A stretch of 49,148 nucleotides of DNA from NCBI GenBank assembly GCA_000310025.1, contig FN649741.1, positions 2,430,357 to 2,479,504 on the forward strand. Reading direction: 5' to 3'. The DNA is from Ectocarpus siliculosus (taxonomy: Eukaryota; Sar; Phaeophyceae; Ectocarpales; Ectocarpaceae). Shown here one piece after another: positions 21,101-34,191 of this stretch. Position 1 is the stretch's first letter; each line of letters starts with the position of its first letter. The notes beneath the pieces were generated by a model. That model was given only the letters and a program-made list of their open reading frames with translations, made no database searches and was not told where the DNA came from. The translations under genes were made by a program, and so were the position numbers.

Positions 21101-24100
21101 AACGTACATGTAGCCTGGGCCGGCGAAAACCCGCCGCCCGGCATTGAAGGGATGCGAGTTAAAACGGTTTCACGACTACGGCATGCGTGTGCATGAGTGC
21201 ACCTCACCCTTAGCAAAGGCTCGAAGTGCTCCTTGCAAGTGCGCATGGCGTGCTTGAAGAAGCGGCTGAGCTTCTCGAAGACCTGGCCGCTCGACTGGTG
21301 CTTCGCCGACACCGCCTCAAGCACGGGCCACAGCTCTCGCACCACCATGACGACTGGGTGTTCTCGCCCCGCCTAGCGGCACCGAACAACGCGCGGTTGA
21401 GGGTGGGGCAGGCGCGCGGGGGTCATGATCACAAACGAAGTACGCACCTATCCATGAAACGCGATAACCCGCCCGATCGGGGTAGCTGAACTAGACCCAT
21501 GTGGTTTGGCTTGACGACAGTCTCGTACAAGCTCATGGAAGTTAAACATTTACCAACTCAACCACCGAACTGAATTCAAGCAAAGATGAAAAGTATTTTG
21601 CCACGACAAAATAAAAGGGAGCACGTTCAAGCGAAAGCAGGATGCCTGCCTTTGCCATCCGGCCTGCGGCTTCATGGATCATGGTTCGACGATCAGTACC
21701 CGGCGATAAAGCGTGCTCCAGAAACAACAAGTATCCGGCGGGCAACCGAGCACAAGACTTCTGAAGCATGTCTGCCTGCAAGGACTTCGCCCTTCGGCGA
21801 CAGTCTTGTCATCTCGGTAAAGCATGTTTCGTGCTCATGCCACGTAAGGCGACGACGACCGCCACCACCACAAACAACTACAGCCAACACCAACGTCGAC
21901 CACAGCAACCGCAACTTGACAACAAGAACAAGAACAAGAACAAGAACAAGAACAAGAACAAGAACAAGAACAAGAGCAAGAACAACAAGAACAATAGCAA
22001 CAACAACAAGAACAATAGCAACAACAACAGCCCCACCACCACCAACAAACGACGACGGTTAACTCACCTGCATCACCGGGTTGGCGCGGCTGACCACGAC
22101 CGTGAGCCTGTCGAGCTCCTGCTGGGCCAGCTTGGCGTCGCCGCCGGCCACCCCGTCCCGCTGCAGTCCCGTCGCCATCGGCTCCACTAGTCTTCGGATC
22201 GCCGCCGCCGCGGGATCTGGCGCTAGGGTGCTGACCACGTACGAGAGGCCCTGCCACCGAACCCACAAAAAAAACAAAAGGAGAGCAGCGGCAACGCGAT
22301 GAAGAGCAGCAAAACCAACAACAAAAAAGTACACGATTCAGAATGTCCAATTCCGTTGCGACTCTGCAACGGTGTCTGGCGGGAGAAAGATGACACCCAT
22401 CCGGTGCGGACCGTAGCAGAGTGACATTCTAAAGCGCTCTTTTTTAGTTTATTTGCTGCTCTGCGTCGTTCGGGGATGCGCTTGACTGCTGCTCTCTAGT
22501 CTATGTTTTAGAAAACGTACCTACAGTCAGAAAATACTACTACCCATTCGAGACAACACCACAGTTGGGAGTGTTTACAGCAGTGAGTGGGAACAAAACC
22601 GGCTGGATATTGGGCTTATGTAGAAAGCCTATATTGAAGCAAAGACTCTAAATAAGCCTAATATCCAGCCGGTTTTCTTCCCACTCACTGCTGTAAAGAC
22701 TCCAACTGTGGTGTTGTCTCGAATGGGTATTATGGGATTTCTTGGACTGCTATATGTACGTTTTTAAAAAAACATAGAATACAGAGCAGCAGTCCAGCGC
22801 ATCCCCGAACGATGCAGACCAGCAAATAAACTAAAAAGTGCTTTAGAACGTCAATTCCGTTGCGACTCTGCTACGGTCCACACCGGATGGGTGTCAGCTT
22901 TCTCTCGCCACACGTCCGACAAAATTGTACAATTTCACCTGTAATAGTTCCAGCTCGTCCTTGATGTCAATGCGGTGCTCCTCCCGCGCCTTAGCCTCGT
23001 TAAGGTGACCCTGCAACAGACCCAACACCTGCTCCCCCATCAGCTGCCCACAGGAGTGGCATACATTCTGCACGCCCCCAGGAGAGCAAAAAAAAAACAG
23101 ACAAGCAATAACGGCACAACAAAATTAGGAGGGAGTATCAGTTTTGTCGAAAAGCGTCAACAGACAAGTGCAGCACACATGTACAGGGCGGAGCAGATGC
23201 ATAAAAAACTACCATGTTGTGCAGAACAACCTACGCATAGATACATTTACAGAAGACAAACCAGTTGATATTGCCCCGTTAGAAGGGATCCTCCCGGCAG
23301 AAAATATGACGCAGGTTACTCCCCTACCCCCACCCCCCCCAACGGCCGCGCAGGCGGGCAATAGCATCGCTTGGCTCCTCCCGGAGGAGCAATCCCTGGT
23401 GAGCACAGCGCAATGTCGGCTTTCGCATTCCAACGTGGCGCTGCCGAACGAAGGCCGACGGCTTTCAGGCCTCCCGCATGATGCACGCGATGTCGAATCA
23501 AAACTTGGAACCTTGCCCTGATACCGCAGGCGTCTTACACTACCGTTTAGCCTCTTTGAAAGCCGGTTCCGCCGCCGCCGTCTCTCTCTCGTACGCAACT
23601 ACAATACCACCACCACTTTTTACGTCTATGTCCCCAGGACGAGGGCATCCAGAAATGAGAGCATGGCAAACCCGGGACTCCTTTCACCACGCAATGAGGT
23701 GCCTCGAAGGAGAAGAACAGCGCAAAAACCATCCAGATGGACCAAGCACAACTGGCACCTATGATACAACAGCACTGGGTGGCAAAACCACAGTCGCAAA
23801 CTTGCTATTGCGCATAATTAGAAGTACAACAATAGTACTCTCAACGCGGGCTCAAGAGTTCACTGACCTTGATTGCGGTGGCGGCCGCCGGCATGACTTC
23901 GGGGGAAGCGAAGCCTTCCATCAGGAAGGCGAACATCTCCGTCAGGTGCTCGGGGTGGAGCTTCAACCACTCCGAGTACCTGGATCGGGCCACCAAGAGA
24001 AAGTGAGAAAAAAAAAAAAACAAGAAAATAACAAAAAAGAAACGAAAACAGGATCCAGCACACAAGTTACAAAGACGGCGACAGCGACGAGGGAGACGCT

Positions 24101-27100
24101 AAGAGGTTCATTAGCATGACAACAGGGGCAGGCAAACGCTACTGCGAAGGGTCATTGTTGCAGCCTGCAACAATGACCGTGATAAATAATTCGGTTGAGG
24201 GCGGCGTGTACTCACGGCGCCACAACTGGGCGGACGAACCGAGAGGTTCGATACGCAAAACTCGAACCCTTGCCACAGTGAACCCTAAAGAGGTATGCGC
24301 TGATGGGCTCCTCCGTTGACGAAGTTGCGAGGAATGCGGAAAACAAGAGCTTCGCATGTGGTGACGTATATTGTAGCCCGTCCCGTCACCTCACGCCGCA
24401 AGAGAGCGCATCGCATCTTCACATCAGATAAACACGGACTCACTTCCCCACGATGAGCGTGGCCGTGTATCGCACGTGATGATTCCCCGGTAGTCGCGGC
24501 AGCATCCCCACGATCTGCGGCACTATCGTCTCCTCACTTGTCGGTATGTCTCTCCCGATCGATCTAGTCGCGAACAGGCACGCCTCCACCCCCTGCCAGG
24601 CCCCCGGCTCGTCTGGTCTCGCCAGAGCCCCTAGAGTCCCCAGCTGATGAAGAAAGGGTGTCCAAAATACGAAAGAAAAGCAACCACAACGGAACGATGA
24701 TTGGGTTGAAGGGAAGGTACATAGCGTCGCCAGCTGATGGGACAACAACAGGAAGAATGGCCATCCAAAAATACGACAGTAAACGCAACCACAACAGAAC
24801 GATGATAGGGTTGAAGGGAAGCTAGAGTCGCCAGCTGACAGACGCCAACGCCAACAAAGACAAGGAAGGGTGTCCATAATACGAAAGGAACAGCAACCAC
24901 AACAGAACGATGATAAGGTTGAAGGGAAGCTGCATAGAGTCGCCAGCTGACAGAAGAAAACGCAAATAAAAAAGGACGGGGATCCATATTACGGAAAGAA
25001 CAGCAACCATAACAGAAGGATGGTAGGGTTAACGGGGGCGGGGGTGAAAATGGGTCCGACCGGCTGACATTCGACACATTCACTCGGAAAAAAAAGTTAC
25101 AACGCATGTACACATGTACACATGCAAATAGATAGCAGCACTTGGTGCGTGCGCCAAGAATTAAATACAACATATCCACCTCCTTTGCTCCAGAGCAAAA
25201 CAAAAAAGTAACCGACCCAAAAACCAGTCGTGATCGGAGAGCAGAGACAAAATGCGACCTGTGTAATAATACATAGGGCATAAAATAGGAAAACACAGCA
25301 GTAGGGTGATGAGGAGGAGAATCCTTCGTACCTCCTGGTCCAGAAGGATGACCACCTGGCGCAGGCACTGAACCCCCCCCAGGATGCGGCACACGTCTCG
25401 AAGAACGTCGGCGACATCGTACCGGTGTCTCTTCAGGTCGTCAATCTGCCCGAAGATATACAGAGTAGTCCATGAAAAACATGTCGAGAACGCGTTTGAC
25501 CACGAAAAACATTTGAGTAAAATTGAAATACTCATAGAGGTACACGGGCAGGGCGGGGAATTAGACGCGGTATCAGCGATCTCATAGCAGGCAAGATGAC
25601 ACACAGGTACTGTCATACTGTATTTCGAACCCGCAAGGCATGGCTTTCGGGAGTTTCATAACCAAGATTGGACCCTTCAAGCATGTGAAATCTCGCCCAA
25701 TTCACTCCCGAAAAAGTGAGCTCAACCTTCCGTGCCAGCACACCACGCCTTGAATTTCAACAACACTGCGTGTCCTGTAACATTGCTAGCCTGGGTGGGT
25801 TTCGGAAAAACCTGATCCACCAAGGTTTCCACGAAAAACAAAGGCTCGCCAGCAACAATCTTTCGAAAATCACAGGGCAGGCCATCTTGACCATCACCAC
25901 TACCAAAGGAACAATCCCACATACAACACTTGGGACCCAATTGACGTACATCGATACCACCGTGTTTTCCACGCGCACTGTTGGTCCGACAACAATTCAC
26001 CAACCCGTTGGCCACACATCCCTCCCACATGGAAAACCGTTAAGCCTGGCCGAAGACAGGAAGTTACCTCATCGTACGCCAGCTCGTCGACGTCCTCCGG
26101 GTACCGCATCAGCGCCACCAGTACCCCGATTAGCCTCATCAGGCACGGTCCGAACATGGTGCACCGGGCGGTGCGGAGATCGGCCGGCTCCAGGGACTCC
26201 AGCGTCTTGCGTCCATCATTCAAGCGAACAAACGAAGCGGCCCGCAGGACCGACGGTCAAGGGGGTTAAGCCGCAGAGAGAAAGTAAAACATACACAAGA
26301 CCAACAACATCATGCGACGGCTAAATAGTTCAACAATAAAAACAAAACAGGACGGGTCGGATGCAATGTAGGGGACAGCGCGCCTCAGCCCAGCAGCATA
26401 CAGTGAACAGCCAACAATAGCATCAGAGTCAGCCAAGCACAAATTTGGTTCACTCTCTCTACCAGAAAGAACGCCCCACCCAGCGTTACAGATTCACAGC
26501 ACGTCACATGGTCGCAGCATCATTCATTCCTAAAACGCCTCACGGCCGGGTGTGAATCGCCGACCGCACCGTAAGAAACAGCGACATGTGCTCACTCCAC
26601 AGCAGTGGCGTTTCCTCCTTCGGCCCATCTACCGCTCGTTGGTCAGCAAAATCAGCCACAAAACACCGGAAAAAAAAAAAAGTTCGCTCACCCGGCAGAA
26701 CAGGTACCAGAAATAAAGCGGTATCGTGGCGATCTCCCTCTCCGGGTGTGACGTGCACATGAGCACCAGCTCCACCAGCTTAAGCTGCCCTCTGTCGTCC
26801 GGCGCCCTGGTACATGCGGTGCGGTGCGATGGGTGGGAGTGCGGCACATCCGTATTCCATACGGCGGGAGGTTCGAGCGCAAAGGGGAAAAGTGGCAAGA
26901 GTCAGCAAAAAAAAAAAAAAATGGGGGGTCAGCCTGCATTCACTCCAATTTCTCAGCTTCAGCTGGCACTTTAGCGAGTGTTCGCCATGATTTGTGTAGT
27001 TGGATATACACGCCTTGTGACTGGAAAGAGGCCGAAAAGCCAGAGTGTTAATTGATGCGTTCAAAGTAGCTGCTCTAAATGGCAGTCTTGGGAAATGAAC

Positions 27101-27568
27101 GGTAAGAGGGGACCACTTTTTTACACACCGCTCCCCGAGCTAGCGACTGTGGCTGGAGGAAGTCCATCAAACAGGGGAGACAGACAGCTCCCTCAGGTGT
27201 GCGCATCTGCTCCAAACACGTCGCTTGATAGTACAATCCTCCGTGTTCATTTCGAACTATGCACACCGGTAGAGATCTTGGCATACTGTTCCATCGCCTT
27301 TTCGGAACACTTTTGTTGTACACGCTAGTACCACCACGCGGGCGTCAACGTGTTCCAATGCGGAACGACCGCAGGGGCGGGACAGTAATCGCAAGAGCGA
27401 GGGTACCGCAGACCGAGCGAGGGGGGACGAGATGGAGAGAAAGACTCACATGATGACGTCCATATAAGCCTCCCCCATCTCCGTAAAGAGTCGACACAGC
27501 CCCCTGGCCACGTCCGCGTCTTCCTCCTCCAACGACTTCATGTACGCAGCCTGAAGTCGCGGGCACGC

Positions 27569-27619
<51 letters not shown>

Positions 27620-30600
27620 CATGCATTTGACGACGCCAAGCTAACTGAAAGGCATGATACGTGGGCACACCGGCGAGCAACTCACAAGGACTGCTGCCGA
27701 AGAACTTTGCCTACTTCTTCGTGAGCGTCTTAACCCGATCTATCGAGCTCTACACAACATTTCATTGGACACGGCACGGAAAAAACAGGATAAAAAAGGG
27801 CAAACTCGAAAAGAAGGCAAAGTCGAGAATGAAACGCAGCCAAGAATGCGTGCCATTCCTGTGTGCTCCGGGTGGTGGTCACGAAAAAACAAAAGAGAGA
27901 ATGAGGTCAAAAGGCCAAAAGAACGTCGCAACCAAACAGAAATTTACCAGGGTTACCCAGCGGTCCTTCTGAATAACTAACCTCTAACGCCATGGCCTTG
28001 GGCACCATGAGCTGCACGATCAGGAAGTTGTTTGCCTTGTACTTTCGCAGAACCTGACGACACGTTACGTATTCAGGCGACAAACGTTAGCGAACCGCAG
28101 AGGCCCAATTCAAGCCCGGCCGCTAGCCGGTCGAAACAAACAAGCACAAGCACGAGGAGCAAGAGGAGAGGGCATTAACTCTGCGGACATTCATGACACA
28201 GCAGCGTTGCGTGCGGAGACGCACGGATCTGGGGAAGCACGTACAGAACGGGCCCGGAGAGACAAGAAACGTCAACATTGGGCCGAGGCTCAGGGTTATA
28301 TTTCGTCGCCCACCGTCGAGCACATCTTGTAACATACTTCGTAGAGTGTAGGATCCACCGCTGAGTTATGCTTTCTATTATAGACCTATTTTATTAGTAT
28401 TCGTGAAAATTTGAGCCTCTCTTTCTTAACGAAGTATTCCTCAACTGCAGGTACACAAACCTCCCCCCCCCGAAGCAAGCCTCTGTTCCGGCAACCCCCT
28501 TCGCAAGCGACACCGCCTTCTCTGAACGCCTCGGGCGCCCGACGCAACCCCCCTGACTAACCTCCACCAACAAGTCCACCGCGGTCTCAAACAGCTCTTG
28601 GTTTCCCAGGGCGTCGAAGGCGGCCGACAGGAGGGGGTTGCGGACTACCTCGTCCCCGGGTACGTTGACGTGCCGCACCCAGCTCTGCAGGCACTGGAAC
28701 ACCGTCTCCTGCATGTGCGTGTGTGTAGCGCAGCGTCATGTTGCAGAGTAGTGAAGCGCGGCCGGAGGGGGAGCGGAGGCGGGGGAAAAAATAGCATGTT
28801 GCGGCACCGTGGTGTGTGCTACCCCGACTCGGAAGTGTTGTCACTCTAAGGAACTTCACTGAGTTCATTCAACGGGTTTCTCTCAACCAGTAGTCTTTCT
28901 TCGGCGATCAATATCGTGAATGAAATAAACGTGTACATTCTACAACCAGCACGAAAAACCTTCGGACGACGGCGTTCGAAAGGCTAACTAACCGAGACGT
29001 GGCCTTCAGAAGTGTTCTTCGTCTCTCGCCGCACCAAGACTGACACATTTTCATCGGCCAACCGGTTAGGGCGGTCGATCCTGACAACACCCACACCCAC
29101 TCGAGCCGTACCTGCACCATGATCTCTGCGCCGAGCGGCCCCGCGGCGATCTGCTCGAGGGAGGTCAGCAAGAAGCCCGAAGACTCACACAGCTGCTGCA
29201 GGAAGGCCACTTGGGTGGCCTCGGGGACGACGATGCGGTGGTTCACGGCCTCTTCGGGCAACACCTAAAGCGGGGGGTTCCGTCCATCACCATATGCAAG
29301 GGTCACGCACGCGGTGTTAAGAAAAATATTACGAGGACCCCCGACACCGAAAAGTTGTGGTATTTTCGGTAACACTGCTGTCATGGGAAATTACCTGGTT
29401 GGGGTCGACATACACGCCTGCGTTAAACAGGCGTCGATCGTTTCGTATAGAGCTGGCGGATCGGAATCCCCGTGGGCCGTGTTAAGCGAAGGTGTGCCAA
29501 AGTGGGGTCTGGGAGAGAGGGGAGATGGGCAATAAGTCAACCTGTTTCGTCAAGAACAACATGAAGCGGACGTGCTGCGTGGCGACTACAGTACTAGCAC
29601 ATGCAATCGAGACGACCCCGCGCCGTACCTGGCACTCGTCCAGAACGAGCACACTTGCAGCAGTAGAGCGCAAGTAGGATTGTTGTCGACTGCTTCTGCT
29701 GACGACATCATCGCCGAGCCGCACCCAAATGTATCGACATGTCACATGCAGCGCCCGATGCACATAGGAGGGTCTCCCCGCCCCCGCTTCCTAACAAAAA
29801 GCATACCACCAACATAAGATTCTACTCGATTCATTTCCATTTAACTCCAGAAAAAAAAACATCTTGCCGCCACGCCGACATCTGCCCCTCCCGCTCCCCA
29901 AATGCACATAACGTGCACGATAAAAATTAACAGCAAGGAAATCCACAGGGGCATCCACGGAAAGCAAAAAACCCACACGGCTGTAGCACCACGTCCCACA
30001 CCTTCATGAACTCGAGGAGGACTCTGGCCGCCTGCTTCTGCTGCTCCACCGAACCCGCCCGCATTAATCTACCCGTGAGGTCCCTGAGCACGTCTGGCCA
30101 ATTCAACTGGAGCGCGAGCCCGGACTGTACGAACATCGTAGATAACATCGTACAACGTACCGCAATACAACGGGGGATGGATGTGTGGGCAAAGGACGAC
30201 GGGGATTAGAGGGGGGGGCGGGGGCGGCGGTGGACTGATTCCCGGGTGTGTAAGGAAGACGACTACCGTTGTATTACCCCGCGCGTGTCGGTGGTCTGCC
30301 TGCGGCGGGTCGTGTCACATGCCGGGTTCTCGACTACAAGAGGGGTGCTTTGAGCCTCGCCGTTGCCAAAGCATGAAGATCATTCTTAAATTCCGGGCAA
30401 GCTCAAAATACTGCGGCGTGGTTGTCTTCGGTAAACCGCTGTTGTTTCCTCCTCCAACACAGCAGGAACGCCGGTTTTCGCTCGACAATTTTGTTGTTGG
30501 TATCATATTTGACAACAGTGAACTCTAGGAGCGCGCCACTGCTGTCGCACAGCAGCTGCAGCAGCAGGAGCAACAACAGCAACACAGCCACAAGCAAGAA

Positions 30601-33600
30601 ATACGACGCACCAGGGCCAAGCAGAGGCGTGTGATCACTGCCGACTTGCCGGCTCCCCCCCATCGCTCCAGGTGATCCACCAAGGAATCTCTCAACGAGG
30701 GGATGCTGCCATACAGGGGGGTGGTAGACAGATGAAATGCGCGTGCACACGAAACAGATTAAATTGCCACAAGAACAGCCGACATACTTGAGGAAGAAAA
30801 AGTGGAATACGCGAACAACCAAGCATGTGTGACACACGAGACCATCACGAGGGTGGCAAAAAACACTGTTTGGGATCGGGCCATTACACGAGCAGAGATG
30901 CCCGACATGTTGTCGAGTCAAAATGCGTTCGGAGATGTCAATGGTGGTGTGAGATACACAACAGCACGAGAAATTTGTATCCCTGCGAAACCAAAAAAAA
31001 CCCGACGAAACATTTTGTACAACCCTCATCATCTCGAGCCAGAAAAATACCTTGTATGCTAACAAGACACTATAGTTGAAAAGTGCAAGTTCTCGGTATA
31101 GGGCGGGTGAAATCTGCTGACACAGATTGAAGCTGGTAACTAAAACCTATCTATTCCTCGATCCTGAATACTGCAGGTGCCCGGTATTGTGCAGGTAAAC
31201 ATCTCTTGACACCCCCCTGCACTATAGCGGGCCACCTACTGCACTGACAAATAAATCATCACAAAAACAAGAGGGCCGAGGAACCAAAACAAACTGCCGC
31301 AAGCGACTATCAAGCGTGAACGTACCTCTCCTGTGGCAGCTCCCGGAAGTTGCTCCGTATCTTGGCGTGAATGGTCTGCGCCGCGAAAAACGTCACGTTC
31401 AGCTCTGCCGACTCCATCCTCAGCATGGCATCGGCGACCTGCATCCGCGGTTTGAAAGAGGCAAACAGCAGTCACGACGGTGCGCACGTAACGATGCCTC
31501 ACAAACTCTTGGCAGCACAGGCAAACCAAAACTCAAGGCAGCCGGGGGGTGAGGCCGATCAGGAAAAAACAACGGCCGCCCCACGCACCCGCTGCAAGGT
31601 TTGTGTGTATGTTGTGCTTTCGTCCTGTTTATTATGGCGACAGTCCCCCCATTTTTCGTGCTGAGACGTGCACTACACTCTCAAGTGTATGAAGAGGAGT
31701 ACTCTTGCGAAAAAGCACAGTCATCGCGTGAGTTAGTGAACATATTGAAACGTCCGGGGGCCCCCTCCCCCCCCCTTTCCCTTTCCCACTTTCTTCCCCG
31801 CCACAACTCTTCGAGCTCGCATGTGGCACCTCGAGGGAATGGTTTATACAATGACACTCCCCACAACTACGCAAAGCCGCCACTGTTGCTGCTGCTCCTG
31901 CTCCCGGCCCCCGGCGTACATCACGTCCCCTTAGGTACAAACCTCGAACGCCCCGCCCCCGCCGACTCGCTGCGTTCTCGCTGTTGCCATGCATGACCGT
32001 CCCAGCGCTTTCGAGGAGGGTATGGCGTGAGGTGGACTCACACGCACACACATCAACCTTCACTCTTGAAAACAAGCGGCAGACCTAGGCAGAGAAACGG
32101 CGCAATATACGTGTATCGCGGGTGTACTGCGGTCAAGACGACTGCTGGCTACTCACACTCCAGGCCTCCTGGCTGCGTTGGAACTCCTGCAGCCATCGGT
32201 CCGCCTCCTTGTGGCTGGGCCCGCTCCCGTTGTACACCGCGTTCAGGGCGGCCAGGGCCTGCCGCGCGTATGTTTGCACACGACGAGTTATTCCAGCGTT
32301 CTTTCTGCCTGGGAAATCGACTCCTCCCACGCAAACGAGACGAGGACTCTGTCCACCGGGGTAAAAACCAAACGATGGGAGATGAAAAGCAGGGCGTTCT
32401 ACCCGCCTACGTAATGGAGCAATGCTCTTCCTCTCGTCGTGGGATCGACGACAGCGCGAAGCACACGGGGATGCGAATGTCACCCTGAGAGAGCAAAACT
32501 CTATTTTAGGAGGGGCTCCCACGGGACGGGGTTCCATCTTTCCTCTGGGCGACACACACACATCCCAGTCTTCACGGGCCCATAGAGGAATATTCGAATT
32601 GGTGGCAACTACCCGCGTGTCCAGCTTCCGGCATAGGCTGCTGTACACATGTGGTCGAAACTTTGTAGATAAAGCTGCGGGTTTTGGTTCCCTGTTGCTT
32701 GTGACAACTTCCCGAATCTACAACCGTCTGATCCATGATTACAACAATAACGATACGCCTCTCTCTTTCACATATACCTCTTTCTTTCACATTGGGGTCA
32801 AATTTAACATGGAGGTGCAACAAAGTCTACCTTCAGACATGTGAAAATCAAACTATAATACGCATGCATGACTCCTCAGCCACAGCGATCGGAGAAACGT
32901 TACAAGGTGTGGGAACCTGTTGTAGACTACACCACGCAAGCCGCAAGACAAGAGCATCAACAATGCTTTTGGAAGTATCCCCGTATGTTACTTCAAAGGA
33001 GAAGAGCGCGAACGAAGAATGCTTCCGTAACAAGCAGGCAAAATCGCTAACCGTAGGTTGCATAGGATGCCCCACCCCCGCCCCCTGAAAACGATTTTCA
33101 ATATCATGTAGAAGTACACACTATTTACCAGTATTTAGTACTTACTCCACATGAAATAATCAAATCATGTGTCTACGGTAAGCTCTCGTCGAGACGGTTC
33201 CAACGCCACCATTGTTGGCGCCACCACTGCTGGGTTTGCTCATGGCGAGCAATCGAGCTTTGACAATCGGTCCGGGGGTGCATGGTATCACACGCAACGC
33301 ACGGTGCTACAGCAGTAATGCACTTCTGCTCGGAGAGTTGCCGGTGGTACACAGCAGTTTCATGTATTGCAGGCTCCTTCTTACTTCCTGTAGACTGCTG
33401 CTGCTGTAGGGAGGTGCTGGTGATCGCTGAAACTTGCAGTAGACAGCAGTGGTCTCACACGGCGCATCGCGCGTGTTTAAAATAGAGGGGTACATAGCAC
33501 GTCAACCATGTCAAAACCCGCGTGCGATGCTGGTTGTGAGCTTCGTTTTGACCGCCTGGTGCGGTGGATGTGTACAGCAGTACATCTGTACCTGCAAGAT

Positions 33601-34191
33601 GCGGGTAATCTCATGTTCCTGGCGCGCAAGAAGGTGTCGCAAAAATAGCACAACATCTTCAATGGCGATATGCATCAGAACAAACCACGTTGTGCGCTAA
33701 ACACAAATGGTTTTCAACGGGCCGGCGGGGTCAGTGTGCGGCCGACGACCGTTGCGCGCAGCCGGTGCTTTGCTGGGCCATGTAAGGTACATCGGCAAAG
33801 GCAACACCGCTGCGTGTGTTCTTTGCTGCTGTGTGGTCGGTCTGTGTCTCGTTGCTCGGCACGAAAGCAAACCGCGCTGATGAGTTGACCAGAGTGGCCC
33901 CAACGCCAACAAACCAATCAACATCAGGTGCACTCTGTAGGTCTAATTCTTCCTTCCTCCCTGGTGGATGGGCTGGGAGAATGCGGCTACCGCCGGGTCA
34001 GTTGCCAGATTAATAATGCAACGGCAGCGAGGGGTAATCTAATCGCTCATGGCCGCTGAAACATAGACGTCCTTCTTCCCCGCATCGACCCCCTTGTTTT
34101 GTCACCCCGGACGAGGAAATCTCGCTCACAACGGGGTTCCTCCTCTCACCTCCGCCACGTGCTGCTGGATCGCGGGGTCGGCAGCTGCCAT
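18179..34191 (-). CDS. TNPO3: Transportin-3 (transportin-SR), nuclear import receptor for SR splicing factors
   Basis: Twenty-two exons in phase encode 957 residues (human about 923): 34150-34191, 32157-32258, 31326-31438, 30612-30705, 30002-30124, 29112-29264, 28562-28708, 27982-28053, 27450-27550, 26692-26806, 26068-26205, 25332-25445, 24444-24643, 23868-23979, 22939-23067, 22068-22250, 21208-21372, 20578-20745, 19797-19894, 19273-19447, 18740-18886, 18179-18361. It aligns end to end with TNPO3 as I recall it: ALAALNAVYN...RWLQEFQRSQEAW (importin-beta N-terminal helix pair), FFAAQTIHAKIRSNFRELP, SLRDSLVDHLERW, the FQCLQSWV segment, MCTSHPEREIATIPLYFWYL, HHVRYTATLIVG, NPVMQAGREHPVVMVVREL, LDDFTANPDVVEEFFYLVGR and the C-terminal EWLQQVLGALP. 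Such proteins are stacks of HEAT repeats that bind RS-domain cargo and release it on RanGTP. The start ATG has A at -3 and G at +4. The gene is divergent to PRPF39. Confidence 0.93.
21920..22040. repeat. AACAAG hexanucleotide tract in TNPO3 intron 16
   Basis: About ten units of AACAAG (with a later AACAAGAACAATAGC variant) lie in the intron just downstream, on the minus strand, of the exon ending at 22068. On the transcript it reads as a CUUGUU-type pyrimidine-rich tract starting about 30 nt after the 5' splice site. Confidence 0.8.
22372..22912. mobile_element. Foldback (long inverted repeat) element in TNPO3 intron 15
   Basis: Two arms of about 250 bp are near-perfect reverse complements: left about 22372-22622, right about 22655-22912, with a spacer of about 30 bp. 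Shared anchors include gacacccatccggtg, tagtttatttgctg, cgttcggggatgcgct, cccattcgagacaacacca and ccggctggatatt. Arms differ by scattered substitutions and small indels (for example tgtctggcggg against gtgtggcgag at the ends). It is non-coding and nearly fills the 688-bp intron, so the pre-mRNA could fold into a long hairpin. Exact ends and any target duplication could not be fixed. It looks like a foldback/MITE-type DNA transposon. Confidence 0.85.
24641..25040 (-). repeat. Minisatellite repeating the exon-13 splice acceptor of TNPO3
   Basis: About four diverged units of 90-112 bp share (on the plus strand) tgtccataatacga, caaccacaacagaacgatga and gttgaagggaag, each ending at cgccagctga. On the minus strand every unit ends with a pyrimidine-rich stretch, CAG and CTGGCGACTCTA or a close variant. 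That copies the true acceptor and exon start (CAG|CTGGGGACTCTA at 24643). Extra acceptors lie at 24733, 24834 and 24946. Confidence 0.8.
27571..27619. repeat. (AGC)n trinucleotide tract next to TNPO3 exon 9 acceptor
   Basis: Sixteen uninterrupted AGC units on the plus strand (GCT/CTG on the transcript), ending about 20 nt upstream of the exon-9 acceptor (exon starts at 27550). The repeat occupies the place where the branch point and polypyrimidine tract would be expected. Confidence 0.9.

Noticed and set aside
24631-25392. 253-residue open frame on the minus strand
   Set aside because: It is an open reading through the intron-12 minisatellite and part of exon 12 in the wrong frame, ending in a frame shifted from exon 13.
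30403-31065. 220-residue open frame on the minus strand with a leucine run
   Set aside because: It overlaps TNPO3 exon 4 in another frame; the leucine run comes from a CTG-rich intron segment.
32133-32648. Longer TNPO3 N-terminus reading upstream of 32258 without splicing
   Set aside because: The upstream reading has no family resemblance, while the exon at 34150-34191 supplies an in-phase start with a strong initiation context.
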